NCBI GenBank assembly: GCA_030847615.1
Contig: JAUMIR010000001.1
Coordinates: 443,540,687-443,604,686, forward strand
Origin: Gambelia wislizenii
Taxonomy: Eukaryota > Chordata > Lepidosauria > Squamata > Crotaphytidae
Length of the DNA: 64,000 bases
Reading direction: 5' to 3'
Part shown: positions 20,391 through 31,906 of the stretch, one piece after another
Position numbering within the stretch: position 1 is the first letter of the stretch
Layout of the letters: every line of letters starts with the position of its first letter
Notes under the pieces: model-generated
What the model saw: only the letters and a program-made list of their open reading frames with translations
Database searches by the model: none
What the model was told of the DNA's origin: nothing
Made by a program: the position numbers and the translations under genes

Positions 20391-22047
20391 TGTTTGCTGT
20401 TATGTGCATTCAAGCTGACTCCAATTTATGGTGACCTTATTATAGGGCTTACTGGGGAAGATTTATTCATGGGAGGTTTGCCATTGCCTTCCTCTAAGGC
20501 TAAGAGACTGTGATTTGCCCAAGGTCACCCAGTGGATTTCCAGGGCCAAGCAAGGATTTGAACCCTGATCTCCTGGGTGCCGTTTACACGATGAAAATGT
20601 AGTGGGAAGAATTCGTGTCGAACCCTGGTTGTTTACACGTACATCTGGTCAGGCATGTGATTTTCGGAAGGGGGGCCACCTTTTATCCCACAACCTACGG
20701 GACTTCTAGTCCCACAGTTTGTGGCAGTTTTTTAAAAAAGTCATGGGAGGATTTGGAAAATCGGAAATGTAAACAGCCCAGGACAAGCTATCTCGGTACT
20801 AGGTGATGACCAGAAATGGTGACTGGGGGCAGGCTCAGAAATCAGCGACCAGAAAAGGAGGGGTCATTCACCCATTCAACAGATTCAGCCTCACCAGCTG
20901 AAAACAAAGGCATCCCTTCCAGCTGCACAAAGGTGTGTGTGTGTGTGCGTGTACTAAATCACCCTGTTCAATGGATTTCTACACTGCAAACCTTTCAGCT
21001 TTAACCTGTTCCTCAATTGCATGCTGGGTTTTAACTTTAAAGAGAGAGTAAATTATAAAGAGATCATGGGCAGAGGATAGCCCATTCATTCCCTGCCTGG
21101 ATCCCCTCCCTAGGTCTGAACAGATAATCAAACATTCATCCACACACACCCCAAGGCACAGTAAAAAATGCCAGCGTCTGAGTGGATGATCACACATTCA
21201 TTCATCCCCCCCACAAGGCACAGTAAAAAATGCCAGCGTCTGGGTCTTTCAAAATGCCTTGTGTGTCCTCCTCTTATGATCCCCTGCACTGGCTTGAAAC
21301 CTTCACTCCACAGCTGCCTCTGCTTAAAGGGTTAACATTTTAAAGAGACAGGACAACCGCAAGCCTCTGGCCCCCTGCACTCGGCTTCCTGGCTGAAAGC
21401 ATACTGGCTTGGGCTTGTGTGTGTGCGTACATGCTGGGGCTCCAGTCCGCTCTGCTTTTGATCTCTCTCACACTCCCCAGCACCAACTGATCGCTCCTTC
21501 CCCCCCAGTTTAGCTGGCTTTAAACGGTGTTCTTTCATTTCTAAAGGAAAGCACAGCGTTTAGCCACTGATCGCTCCTTCCTCCCCAGATTCTTCCCCTC
21601 ATCCCCTCAGCACCTCCTCCCCAATGCAACACTCATTCATCCCCTCATCCCCAACCAGAAGCCTGAACAAACATTTGAGCCAGCCAATAGCATCGTTCGT
21701 GGCACAGAACTCTAAAGGAAGTACGTCACTGAGGTTGTGAAAAAACGAGTAATCGCATCCTTGATTGACAGCTTAAAAAAAAATCCCGGGACCGTAAACT
21801 CATGTAAACAAAAAAAAAACCCGGGGTAGTATATAGTGGCAGAAGGTACATATCACGGGATGGGATGGCATGTAAACAATGATCCCGGGATCTCCTGGGA
21901 TATCCAGTTCAGAGACAAAAATCGTGTAAACAGGGAGGGATGAATATGGGATCAAGAAGTCCCAGGACGCCCCGCGACAAAAACTACCGTCTAACTGGCA
22001 CCCTGGTGTCCTAGTCCAATGCTCAAACCACCATACCACACTGGCTA
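20391..22047 (-). mobile_element. tRNA-derived SINE split by a DNA transposon
   Basis: SINE tail and body at 20391-20575 (degraded 'gtgcattcaagctgactcc' through 'ggatttgaaccctgatctcc') and head at about 22003-22047 ('tgtcctagtccaatgctcaa', 'ccaccataccacactggct') lie 1.43 kb apart. Put together in order they make one normal minus-strand SINE, which shows a later insertion. Confidence 0.85.
20576..22002. mobile_element. 1.43-kb nonautonomous DNA transposon with subterminal TGTAAAC motifs
   Basis: Terminal inverted repeats GGTGCCGTTTACACG (left) and GGTGCCAGTTAGACG (right, inverted). The target duplication is CTG (20573-20575 and 22003-22005), or CCTGG if the terminus is GTGCC. GTTTACA/TGTAAAC recurs near both ends: about 20582, 20630 and 20766, then 21803, 21870 and 21925. 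Internally there is a direct duplication of 'aaggcacagtaaaaaatgcc' (units ~69 bp apart, from about 21154) and a repeated 'actgatcgctccttcc'. No transposase is visible. A 3-bp CWG duplication would fit PIF/Harbinger; the superfamily is otherwise unknown. Confidence 0.75.
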
Positions 22048-22845
22048 TATGAAGCTGTATCTGTACTAGATCATAATTTCTTGGTCCTAGTCCAACATTC
22101 AAACCAGTATACCATGCTGATGTTTGCATTTATATGGGCACTAAATAATCTCAAACCAGTAACATATTTTTCTTCCCTGTTATATGCTAATATAAAATAT
22201 CAAATTAGTCAGCTACAGATTCTTCTAAATTGGAGAGAGACCTCAATGTTTCTGGTATCATGTTCTTGGCAGCTACAATGAAGATCATGGCCAATTCTTA
22301 AAATATTTTAGGAATAAATCCATAAAAATAATCCTAAATGAGTTATTAGAGAATCACTGAGATTTATGATAAAAAGAAGATGTGATGTTCTGATGTTTCT
22401 CATCAAAGGTATATATGCACTATCATGGCAGATTTGTTTTCCTAAACACATGCAGTCTGCATCCATAAAGCTCCTTCTGAAACAGGCTGAAACCTTCCTC
22501 CAGTTTGTTAGGATAAAAGCTTTTAGTACAAACTAAAATGACTGCTTCTGAAAAAAAAGACACTAATCTAACTACTGTTTGTCTTCTGTCAGTGATGAAA
22601 CAGAGAACTGCTTGCCACACCTTTCATTCAAGCCATTCTCTCAGTACTCCTTCTCTATTTTTATCATAGCTTTTATCCAATTCCTGCCTATTCACTGATC
22701 TTCACAAAAAATACCTCTTTGCAACTTTGCCATTTTACTCAATTTAAAGATGTTGCCTGCTTTCTATCCACAGAAGAAAACTTTTTGACCATGGTTTTGC
22801 AAAGTAATGTTAGCTTATTTACATCCAAGCAAAGTTAGGTCAAGA
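22048..22845. other. No clear feature
   Basis: 22080-22125 repeats a SINE-head-like phrase (tagtccaacattcaaaccag). The rest is unassigned. Confidence 0.4.
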
Positions 22846-22847
22846 AC

Positions 22848-23035
22848 CAGCATGGTGTAGTGGTCTGAGTGCTGGAGATCAGATTATGAATCCCCACTCA
22901 GCCATGGAAACCCAGTGGGTAACCTTGGGCAAATCACACTCTCTCAGCCTAAGAGGCAGGCAAACTTCCTCCAAATCAATATTGCCAAGAAAACTCTTGG
23001 ATAGAATCACCATTAGTTGGGGGTCAACAACAAAG
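22848..23035 (+). mobile_element. tRNA-derived SINE
   Basis: Head 'cagcatggtgtagtgg', central 'cccagtgggtaaccttgggc' and 'cactctctcagcct', then a degraded 'gccaagaaaactc' body. The tail is worn. The overlapping open frames are accidental. Confidence 0.85.
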
Positions 23036-23345
23036 ACCAAGTTAGACCTGTTAAAAACCCAGTACCTCTTTCTTCTTCTCCAATTTTGGCTAAAAGATTT
23101 CATCAAAAGAAAAATAATGAAATTCAACACCAACAAATCAAAAGAAGCCCTCTTCACAGCTCAGATTCCAAGAACATACTTACCCATTAGGTAGATGAGA
23201 TATTTATTTGGGGCATCAGCTTCCTGAAAGAAGCTGCAAAACTGTTGGCGATGAATCTGGCAATAGGGCAGATAACTGAAGAATAAGGGGAAAGTGTCAT
23301 GCTTCTGGTCAGCTATGGAGCAATCACATGGCCAGATCTAATTTA

Positions 23346-23583
23346 GGTTTGTTGTTGTGTGCCTTCAAGTCATTTCTGACTTGTAGCAACCCTAAGTCAA
23401 ACCTGTCATAGGTTTTCTTGGCAGAATTTGTTCAGAGGGGGGTTGCCTTTGCCTCCCTCTGAGGCTGAGAGAGTGTGACTTGCCCAAGGTGCAGTAGGCT
23501 TCCATGGCCAAGTGGGGTTTCGAACCCTGGTCTCCCAATGTCCTAGCAAAACACTCAAACCACTACACCACACTGGCTCTCTG
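23346..23583 (-). mobile_element. tRNA-derived SINE, near full length
   Basis: 238-bp copy from the tail 'gttgttgtgtgccttcaagt' through the B-box region 'ggtttcgaaccctgg' to the head 'ccactacaccacactggct'. It is one of the best-preserved copies and shows the family structure: tRNA-like head, conserved centre, GTTGTTGTGTGCC tail. Confidence 0.9.
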
Positions 23584-23689
23584 GTTTAGGTAAAATATAC
23601 AAATTCACCAAGAGAGGGGGGAATGATGTGTGGTAATGGCGCAAAGAGTAATGGTGTATTTCATGAATAATAATTGCCCTACAGCGTCT

Positions 23690-23955
23690 TGGTGTGTTTT
23701 CACACTGTACAATCATAGCACATTAATAGCCCTTTAGCTACTGAGACTCTTTCCTATGGAATCCTGGGAAGTGTAGTTCAGTGAGGTAATATCTCCCAGA
23801 AAGATGTAGTTCTATAGTTCAAGGAAGTGGACTAGAGTGCTCTAGCAGGGGATTCTAAGGACCTCACCAAATTGCAAATCCCGTGATTCCATAGGATGGA
23901 GCCATGGCAATTATGGTAACATTACACTGTTATAACTGTGCAGTTTGGACCCCAG
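23690..23955. mobile_element. Foldback MITE
   Basis: Inverted arms: 'cctatggaatcctgggaagt' near 23752 is mirrored near 23876-23900 (aatcccgtgattccatagg), and 'cacactgtacaa' near 23700 by 'ttataactgtgcag' near 23930. It is a palindromic noncoding element of a type common in squamates; the superfamily was not determined. Confidence 0.65.
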
Positions 23956-24184
23956 CCCAACCTTGGTGAAAGGGTAGCACTTCCAACAGTTTTTAGGCCT
24001 TTGCAAAGTGCTAGAGCTCCATCACCAAATCAGAGCTGGAAGGGACTTTGTACAGTGGCACAGCAAGCTAATTTTAGACCCTGAAAATAATGTTGAATTT
24101 AAGACCTTGCCCAGGGATTGCTTTAGACAGCTGTTGTATTAAGTCTCTTATGGATCACACAAGCTTGCACTTGAATAGCAGCTG

Positions 24185-24400
24185 GTGACTTCCAGGTCCA
24201 GTGGGGCAGTGAACAGACCCCAAAGTTTAGGCTGTACTTTAAAGGAGATATCCAAGTGGACCTTATTTCAAAATATGTTGAACGCCTTGGATAGCTTGTT
24301 TAAAGTTTGGACTAAAACCTTAGAAGGGATCCCTCCCCACCAACATGGAAGCCACCATCCATCACTGCTTAAATATTACTAGCAAAGGAAAGCCCACCAG
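24185..24400. repeat. Unclassified interspersed repeat, copy 1
   Basis: Shares 'agtttggactaaaacct' and 'gaagccaccatccatcac' with 33220-33420, and a looser layout with 25405-25605. No coding or terminal repeats were seen. The three related copies indicate a dispersed family that I cannot name. Confidence 0.45.
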
Positions 24401-24466
24401 TGCCCAAATCAGTCTTTCCCACCATTGAACTCCTCCACTAGAAACTTTTTCACAACTTTTAGCCCA

Positions 24467-24830
24467 TCTATATATATAATTTTCTTGGGTATGTTGCCTT
24501 TCCCAGTATGCTGATTGGCTGCTCAGGAAACACACTCAACCCACACCCAACCAATCACCACCCACATGCAGATTTCCTCTCCACCTTACAATGCGCTCCT
24601 GTCACTCAGTCTGTGGCCCAGGTTGGGACCCAGGCAGTCAACTTGCAGTGGCGGCAGCGGCGGCAGGGCAACAGAACAAGTCACCCTCAGCAATTCCGGG
24701 GAAAGTGTGGAACACTGAGAAGGGGGAGGAATTTAAATCAACCAGCCCACCTTACAGGGTTGTTGTGAGGTCTACCGGGCAGTTTTTTGGGAGTCTTTTT
24801 AATGGCGTATCATATGCCGAGTCCAGCTAG
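24467..24830 (+). mobile_element. Helitron, nonautonomous, complete (364 bp)
   Basis: Begins TCTATATATATAAT and ends ...GTCCAGCTAG, inserted exactly between A (24466) and T (24831) with no duplication, as Helitrons do. About 8 bases before the terminal CTAG is the expected hairpin (ggcgtat / atatgcc, 24814-24828 region). Two larger relatives lie at 35780-36390 and 44526-45718. Noncoding, with a GC-rich 'ggcggcagcggcggcag' patch. Confidence 0.85.
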
Positions 24831-24849
24831 TATTTCTATAATATACACC

Positions 24850-25345
24850 CATTAGCTCTAAGCCTGCTTTCTGAAGCAACAGAGAAGTGTATTCCACCTT
24901 CAGTATACCAGCTCTTCAGGTATTTGACAACCACTATAAGATCTCTTCTTTATCTCCTCTTCTCTAAGCTAACCATTCACTGTTGTGTTTTTTTTTTTCA
25001 ACTGTTCCTCATAGCACTTGATTTCTAGATGCTCCACTCACCATCTGGTCACCTTCCTCTGGACATACTCCAATCTGCTTTTCAAAAATGTGATGCCTAG
25101 AACTAAACACTATATTCCATGTGTGGTCTCACCAGCATAGAATGGAACTGCTGGTTCTCATGAAGTGGATAACAGCATGTTTCTGTCACTAAGACCACAT
25201 TAATGTTTCTATCATGCGGACTCATGCTCAGCTGATGACCAACTAAGGATTTTCTCCAATGGTGTCCTTCCACCAGTAGAATGGATACTGCTGATGAAAG
25301 GGATTCCCTTCCCACTTTCATTCCCCCTGTATACCCCACAAATCT
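24850..25345 (-). mobile_element. Old CR1 LINE fragment
   Basis: Plus-strand phrases 'ccttcctctggacatactcc', 'gatgcctagaactaaacac' and 'tgtggtctcaccagcataga' match the CR1 ORF2 C-terminus in reverse. It is much more diverged than the copies at 18157 and 40115, and the reading frames are broken. Confidence 0.7.
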
Positions 25346-25404
25346 ACTCTGGAAGGCTCAGAGACAGCAAAAAGAATTAAAAGCTTGCTTGGTTTACAAC
25401 TTAA

Positions 25405-25605
25405 GAGTGCCAGCTGGTGACTCCCATGTTAGCATTCAAGGTTTTTCCTAGCTTTAAAGGTGCTATCCACGATGCTGAAATAATTTGGGGATACGTTTCA
25501 GAACTCTGGAGAGCTCCTTTAAAAACAAGGAGTAGATTCACCAACCCACTGGCATGGGAGCCACCAACATTACTCAGTCAAAAATTACTCAGCCTTAGTA
25601 CTTGA
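25405..25605. repeat. Unclassified interspersed repeat, copy 2
   Basis: 'gccagctggtgactccc', 'gagctcctttaaaa', 'gattcaccaacccactggca' and 'gggagccaccaac' parallel the layout of 24185-24400 and 33220-33420. Family unknown. Confidence 0.4.
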
Positions 25606-26635
25606 TGTTAAAATGGATTTATGGCAGATAGATGTTTAAATGTTGATCATTTAAATGTAAAGTCATATTGATGGGCAGGCAGGTCTTCCAAAAATTTATG
25701 TTCTTCTGTTTCATTGGCAGGGCTGATTATACATGCACAATTGACCTTGAATAATTAATAATGATAATAGTAAAGAGAGTGGGCTTGAGGCAGTCTTTAA
25801 CCTTTGGTGGGGGGGGAGGATTTTGCTGCTTCATGGTGAATTTCAAGGAAGGCAAATCATAATGGTGTAACAATGAATATTCATTGCTGCCTAGGTTTCC
25901 TCTCATTAGAAACACTGTATTTGTGATCTAAAACTAAATTGTTCATTTATGAGTACACAGTTCACATAAACACATTTGCTATATCCTTAGGAATATTCTG
26001 CACATATACACTTTGACAACCCATATCAGAAAGATTATTTTAGGCTCGCGGGTAAATAATTGCAGTCAATACAATGGAAGGATAGATTATTTTATATAAC
26101 AGGGAGGGAGGGAAGTCTCATCTACCACCATTAATGCACTGTGATGACACAGTGCCTTAACTACCAATGACTGATAAGTGTCTCTCTCTTCTAATACCTT
26201 CTGTGAATTCCATCTCCCCATTTCCCCAGCTATCCATGGCACTTACATATTTCCCCCTGAATAACAAATAGCCATTTTTCATCATTGATTTCAATCAGCA
26301 AAATGAAGAATGAGTGTGTATGGTCAAATAAAGTAAGATCAAAGGTTGAAAAGATAGAAGGGAGGGGCAAGCAGGGATACTGATAGCATTCTGGAAGGAA
26401 GCCAGTCTGAAAACTTCACAAGACTTGCTTCCTTTTGTTAGAAGCAAGATGTGGTTCTGGCTGGAAGAGGACTGCTGGGAAATGGAGCAAGAATGGATTC
26501 ATCCCTATTTTAGCCTCTCAAAGAGTCGATGGCAGAAATATAAAGTGTTATGAGTAGCTTAGGATATTTAGTTAGATGTGACTTGGACATTTTATTTATT
26601 TTGATGTTTGGAGGATTTTCTGGTCTGAGCAGCTC
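25606..26635. other. No feature recognised
   Basis: Unassigned sequence; no repeats or coding recognised. Confidence 0.45.
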
Positions 26636-26639
26636 ATTT

Positions 26640-27195
26640 ATTTACTTATTCCACTTATATCCTGCCTTTCTCTCAATGTGGGACACACATCAGCTCACAA
26701 AGCTAAAACAAGATCCTCCAAAAACCTGACTGTAAAATACAATTTAAAATCATTGCATTAAAATCATGTTTAAATATATTAAAATATTCATAAACAAAAT
26801 AAACATACAGTAGAAGATACACACCCCATAAAAAGGCTTCCTGTAAGTACTTACTCAGTCAAAGCCTGTTTGAACAAAAACGTCATAGCTTGCTGGCAAA
26901 AGGAGGAGGTCAGCCTAACATATTGTGGAAGGGAATTCCACAGCCTAGGAGCAGCCATAGAGAAGGTTGTTTCCTGTGTCCTCACCAGATGGGCCTGTGA
27001 TGATGGGTGGGAACAAGAGAATGCTTTGCCCTGAAGATCTTAAGACTGGCAGGTTCATATAGACAAATAAGAATCTTTCAAATAGGCTGGACGCAAGCTG
27101 TATAGGGCTTTAGAGGTAATGAGCAGCATTTTTAATTGTGCCCAGAAACAAACTGGTAGCCAGTGAAGCTGTTTCAATAAGGGAGTTATAAGTTC
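26640..27195 (-). mobile_element. L2-like LINE 3' end
   Basis: Minus-strand translation in broken frames shows 'LLKQLHWLPVCFWAQLKML', 'ALYSLRPAYLKD', 'AAPRLWNSLPQYVRL' and 'FLFKQALTEYL', the C-terminal signature (LHWLPV ... RLWNSLP) of L2-type LINEs. The 3' UTR follows to about 26640, where plus-strand 'atcctgcctttctctcaatg' marks the element's 3' end. Confidence 0.8.
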
Positions 27196-27352
27196 CCTGT
27201 GACTGACTTGTGATGTGTTCCACAATTTGTTGTTAAGTTTAAGCTGATTCCCAGGGAAGTAATTCCTGGAATATTTTCAACTTCCAGTTGTTTGAAGTAT
27301 CTAGCAGCCCAGCAGTAAAACATCCATACATATATTTCCTTCTCTTGTCTTA

Positions 27353-27647
27353 GGGGCTTACTGCACTCTGAAGTAAAACAGCAGTGCAGCAGGAAGGTTC
27401 CATCTTCTGTGCTGCCTTACTGCACAACATCATTGTTATTCCATTCTGGTCCCATGAGAGACCGAAGTAAAACCACATCTTTTTGCTAACCAGAAAAAAA
27501 AGTTAGCAAAAAGACACAGTTTTACCTCAGTCTCCCAAGGGACCAGAACAAAAGAACACAAGAATGACAATGTTATGCGGTAAGGCAGCATGGAAAGTGG
27601 AACCTTCCTACTGTACTACTGCTTTACTTTGTAGTACAATAAGTCCC
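27353..27647. mobile_element. 295-bp palindromic MITE
   Basis: Almost the whole element is an inverted repeat. GGGGCTTACTGCACT at the left end pairs with GGGACTTATTGTACT read inward from the right; 'gcaggaaggttcca' and 'cttttttgctaac' recur in both arms. The centre is 'gctaac cagaaaaaaa gttagc'. Flanks TTA and ATA hint at a 3-bp TWA-type duplication (Harbinger-like), but they are not identical. Confidence 0.8.
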
Positions 27648-27649
27648 AT

Positions 27650-28884
27650 AGTCATTTCTGAAATTGGAGGTTCTCTGTGCATATGATTGTACTGATAGAA
27701 ATCCAGTACCTTTTTTTACACCGGAGCTTCCCTCCTGGCATCCTCTCTCTTGGGACATTATCACATGAGGCTGTAATTGTGTGATTACAATGGGATGGTA
27801 GCACAAATGGGCTCCCATTTATCACACAATGTCATTGTCCTCCTATATGCAGACCATGCTCCACCCATTTATCAGGCACCACTTTTAATTACAAGCAAAA
27901 GTTGTCAATATCCCTCAGTATTGCTCTTTTCACAGTATTGATGAGCATGCAAAGTCTTGTCCCACTGTAATCACAGTCCTCTTTTCCCCCTCCTCTTTCC
28001 CAACAAGAACACTTACTTCAACCTCCGAGGAAGAAAATGAAGAGGACCAACAGGATGCTGTTTTAATGAACTGTTGCCTTTCCTGGGTAATATTTTATGT
28101 TTGTTTATTTGGTAAGTTTTTTCATCATGTATTTGTTGTTGGTGTGTTTAAGCGAAGTCGCATCTTCTTGCAAGAACAGCTGAAATCTCACCCATGCAAA
28201 ATCTAGGAAGTAAGAGAAAAAATTCTTAGAGGCACATGCACCAGGCAGCAGGAAGCATTAATACTCTGTCATTAGAAGGCAATACAAAGATAAGTGTTAT
28301 TATAGTGAAAGCTGAAATCCCGTTCTTAAACTGCTAGTGGTGGGTGTGTGATAATTATTGTAATAATGCCACTATGTTTCTGCTTTCCTCAATAGTGGAA
28401 TTACAGTGTTTTTAGACACTTGTCTGATAAAGTCTTTGGTCCAGAGAAAGGAACAGATATATTGAGTGGGCGTATGGAGGGGTTGCCCCATGGGGGGAGG
28501 AATCCCAAATGCTTCTTTTAAGGATGAAATAATCAATTTGGCTGGTAGCACTCACCAATCCAAGAGAGGCAGGAGCTGAACCTTGCGGAAATTAAACCCA
28601 ACATTTCCCAACATTGTCACCCTAACCGAGATCCCTCACATCTGTGCAGATGCCCTTAAGTGTAATAAAATAGAGAAAATTCACAGAGCTCACATGCCAA
28701 CTCTAGTTCAGCCATCATTGTTTCAGGTCCAAATCCAGAAAAGGCTGCAAATTAATCTCTATTTGCCAATGGCTACTTCTGCTTCCACTATACCAATATT
28801 GTGAAAATCTAGGGATATAGTAAATGGCAGGTGCATCTGCCATTCACTAAAATTGTACAATGTTGGTGCATAGTTTTATCCCCT
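27650..28884. other. Mostly unassigned
   Basis: 'gggacattatcacatgagg' at about 27753 and 'cttgtctgataaagtc' at about 28419 are loosely inverted and resemble Harbinger-like ends seen elsewhere in this window. An old element may span them, but the support is weak. Confidence 0.3.
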
Positions 28885-28885
28885 A

Positions 28886-28930
28886 TGAATCATAGAATCA
28901 TAGAATTGTACAGTTGGAAGAGACCACAAA
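28886..28930 (-). mobile_element. CR1 3' tail, very short
   Basis: 'gaatcatagaatcatagaat' and 'ttggaagagaccacaaagg' are the last 45 bp of a minus-strand CR1, a severely 5'-truncated insertion. Confidence 0.85.
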
Positions 28931-29652
28931 GGACAAACCCTGGATGGTTTTCCCACCGGGTAAACAAAGGAAACCAAAACTCTCATGATTGTGTTAATGG
29001 GCTGGGAGATAGAAATTGATGGGTTTATGACAACCTCGCAATGCAGGACAGGAAGGGGTTCCGAGGTGAGATTTCATTGTTATTGGGGTTGGGAAATGTC
29101 AGATGATTATTTGGTTGGATGACTCATTGCTGAGGGGCCCACGAAGGAATTAGCACATACCTCCTTAATGGCTTTGTTCACCAAGGACTTTTCGCACAAT
29201 TCTCATATGGGTTTGCTTTGCCAAAATATTTCTAAGACACATCCCAGGTTCTTGTGACCTTCACCTGACTTCTTTTTGGATCACCCCAGTCAACTTGACC
29301 CCAAAAAGTGTCCAATATATCCAATTATGAGATATTATAGGGAGAGGGCAGCAAAGCATGCTAACAAGCTTATAGTTTTATTACTGGCTTGCTTACAAAA
29401 ACTACAGTACTGCATACATATATACATACACATTATAGCAGAGCCTGGGGAAAAATTTGGATTACAACACAATTATCCATGCTGATTGGAGTATTCTGGG
29501 AGTTGTAGTCCAAAAAAATGACTTTTCTAAGCTCTATGAATAAGAGGACTTGCATTCTTAGGACTCAGAAAGTCAAAATTATAAGTATATGGCACAGTCT
29601 TCAAGCTACTTATTCATTCATTGTCCTGTCAACATGACTGAATTTCATTAGT
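28931..29652. other. Mostly unassigned
   Basis: 29478-29520 carries 'tctgggagttgtagtcc', an end sequence typical of squamate foldback MITEs. The rest is unassigned. Confidence 0.35.
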
Positions 29653-29665
29653 AGTCAGTTGTTTT

Positions 29666-29901
29666 GTTGTTATTGCTTTTCTTCAAGTCATTTCCAACTA
29701 ATGGCGACCCCCAAGGTGAATCTATCATAGGGTTTTCTTGGCAATATTTGTTCGGGGGGGGGAGTCCTTTGTCTTCTTCTGAGATAGAGAATATGACTTG
29801 CCCAAGGTAACCCAGTGGGTTTCCATGGTTGAGCAGGGATTCAAGCCCTAGTCTCCAGAGTCATAGTCCAATGCTCAAACCACTACACCACACTGGTTGT
29901 C
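29666..29901 (-). mobile_element. tRNA-derived SINE with intact target duplication
   Basis: SINE in reverse: tail 'cttcaagtcatttccaac', body with a poly-G run near 29755, head 'ccactacaccacactggtt'. It is flanked by a perfect 13-bp target duplication, agtcagttgtttt at 29653-29665 and 29902-29914, a clean LINE-mobilised insertion. Confidence 0.95.
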
Positions 29902-29914
29902 AGTCAGTTGTTTT

Positions 29915-30715
29915 AGAATCAACTCTATAGTTCCATATTTTTTTTCCCTGTCCCCACTCCAACCCCAAAGTATATGGGTAAAATTTAAACTGAAGTCCTC
30001 AGAATATTTCAGTGAAGTTTACTTTCAGATAAAATACATGGGAATCACTTCCATGTATTCAAACTCTGCGTGCCAAATACATCTGCTATGTGAGCTCACT
30101 TGAAGATATTCAAAAATTGAGAAAAAGCATGCATGACAAGCAAACATAATGTTCATAGCTTAACAGTTAGAGGCAATAACAAAAAAATTAGGCGTCACAG
30201 TAGCTGAATACTAACTTCTATTAAAGTGTACCGTCTCAATTTAATCTAATTCTCAATAGCTTTTTTCATGCCTGGTAGGCTTTTTCTTATCAGTGCTTAC
30301 TTCTTCTTCTTTTCTGGACTTTTGTGGATTCAGTTATAGATGATATTGGTGAATGAAATGGGGATGATTTTCTTTTCTTAAACTTCTAATTAGCTAGAGA
30401 TAATTTAGAGTGAAGAAACCGCATCCAGAATAGATGGACAGTGGCATTACTATTAGGATAACTAGAGCTGTACTTCCATGCATATTTTCTGAAAACAGAA
30501 CCGGTGAGGAGTTGGTAGCCTTCCATAAGTTTTTTATTCCAATTCCCATCTGTCCCAGTCATCATGGCCAATGATTGGGGTGATGGGAGATGTAGTCAAC
30601 AACTCCTGGAGGATCATGGATTCTCCATTCTTAGCATAAGGAAACCCATGTCCTTTCTCTCTCCCAAAAGTCCTCTCACTGGATCTGGCACCTCTACAAA
30701 AAATTATGACCATTT
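29915..30715. other. No feature recognised
   Basis: Unassigned. 30545-30620 has 'tgatgggagatgtagtcaac', a degraded MITE-like phrase. Confidence 0.4.
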
Positions 30716-30716
30716 A

Positions 30717-30760
30717 GGAAGAAGAAGAAGAAGAAGAAGAAGAAGAAGAAGAAGAAGAAG
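30717..30760. repeat. (GAA)n microsatellite
   Basis: About 14 units of GAA. Open frames encoding poly-Arg or poly-Leu across it are artefacts. Confidence 0.95.
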
Positions 30761-30935
30761 ACAGACAGCAGCTCTGGACCAAAGATTAAATTGGTCCTGC
30801 TTGGCTTTGACAATTACCAAAGCTCCATGAACATCCATAGCACATACTCTAATGTATTGTATTGAATTTACTGTATACTGTACTATGCGATGTTGTACCC
30901 CACCCCAATTCTGAGGAGAGAGACAGGTAATAAAT

Positions 30936-30954
30936 GAGGAGGAGGAGGAGGAGG
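30936..30954. repeat. (GGA)n microsatellite
   Basis: Short GGA run. The sequence from 30955 to about 31139 is unassigned. Confidence 0.9.
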
Positions 30955-31139
30955 ATGTTTGGCTATGGATGACTATGGTAAAGAAATCCACTAAGTGCTG
31001 TTATTGTTACCAATATTATTATTGTATGTAAAGTACCTTAAAAATGTAAACACAGTAGGAAGATTAAATAACAAAATTGCCCCTGAATGCAAGCTGGAGG
31101 AAAAGAGAATGGAGTGGTAGGGAAGCAGAAAAGAAAGAA

Positions 31140-31903
31140 AGCAATTTGGGGATCAATTCTGGATGTTAAATCTCTCTGCAACAGCATCTGCTCTGGAGAG
31201 ATGAACTTCCCTATCTTTAAGAACCCCTAAATACACAATCTCCTTCCCTGAGAGATGTTCTAATAATATATTGTACTTGAGATCTAATTGCAACTCCTCC
31301 CTGAAGGACAGGAATCCAGAGGACAAGTTGTCTTCCTTACTCATTCTAGGAGCTTGTCCACATTAGTGGTATCACCAATTGAAACTGATCCAGTGTAATC
31401 TTACCCATAGAGTCACTGTACACCCCACTGTCAACTTCTGCTATAATGATGGTGGCTAAGTCAACTCTTATCTGAGAGATTTTATCTGTGAAGTGACTGC
31501 TAAAAGCGTCACAGAGAACTGCCGATGGCTCTAGAATTGGGTTCAGGGGGACCTGAGTTAAACCTCTCATGACCCTGAATAGTTTGACTAGATGTGAATT
31601 CACAGACCCAATATGGTCAGAGAAAAAGCCTTTCTTTACTGCACATATTGCCACCTTATAGGAACAAAGATGCTGGCCATATCATATCTTGTTGGATATG
31701 TCAAGTTTTCTGCTGATTGCACTCCAGTTGTCACCCTTCATGTTTCTGCTCCCTGAGGTGCTCTGTATACCAAGTAGCCCGATTAGTAACAGGCTAGAGA
31801 GGACGTTTGGGATTGAGCATGTTAATAGCTCTAGTCAGGTCTTGATTCCATCTACTTACAAGGGTTTCAACAGGATTGTTGATGGTACAACCCTAAAACC
31901 CTC
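31140..31903 (-). mobile_element. L2-like LINE, endonuclease-RT linker
   Basis: Minus-strand translation contains 'LVKLFRVMRGLTQVP' and 'LCDAFSSHFTDKISQIR', the conserved linker between endonuclease and RT in L2-type LINEs, followed by a region preceding RT (31153-31344). Frames are broken. A foldback MITE interrupts its 5' side at 31907. Confidence 0.6.
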
Positions 31904-31906
31904 TAA

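Noticed and set aside
30704..30991. Poly-Leu/poly-Arg frames
   Set aside because: They are translations of (GAA)n and (GGA)n microsatellites.
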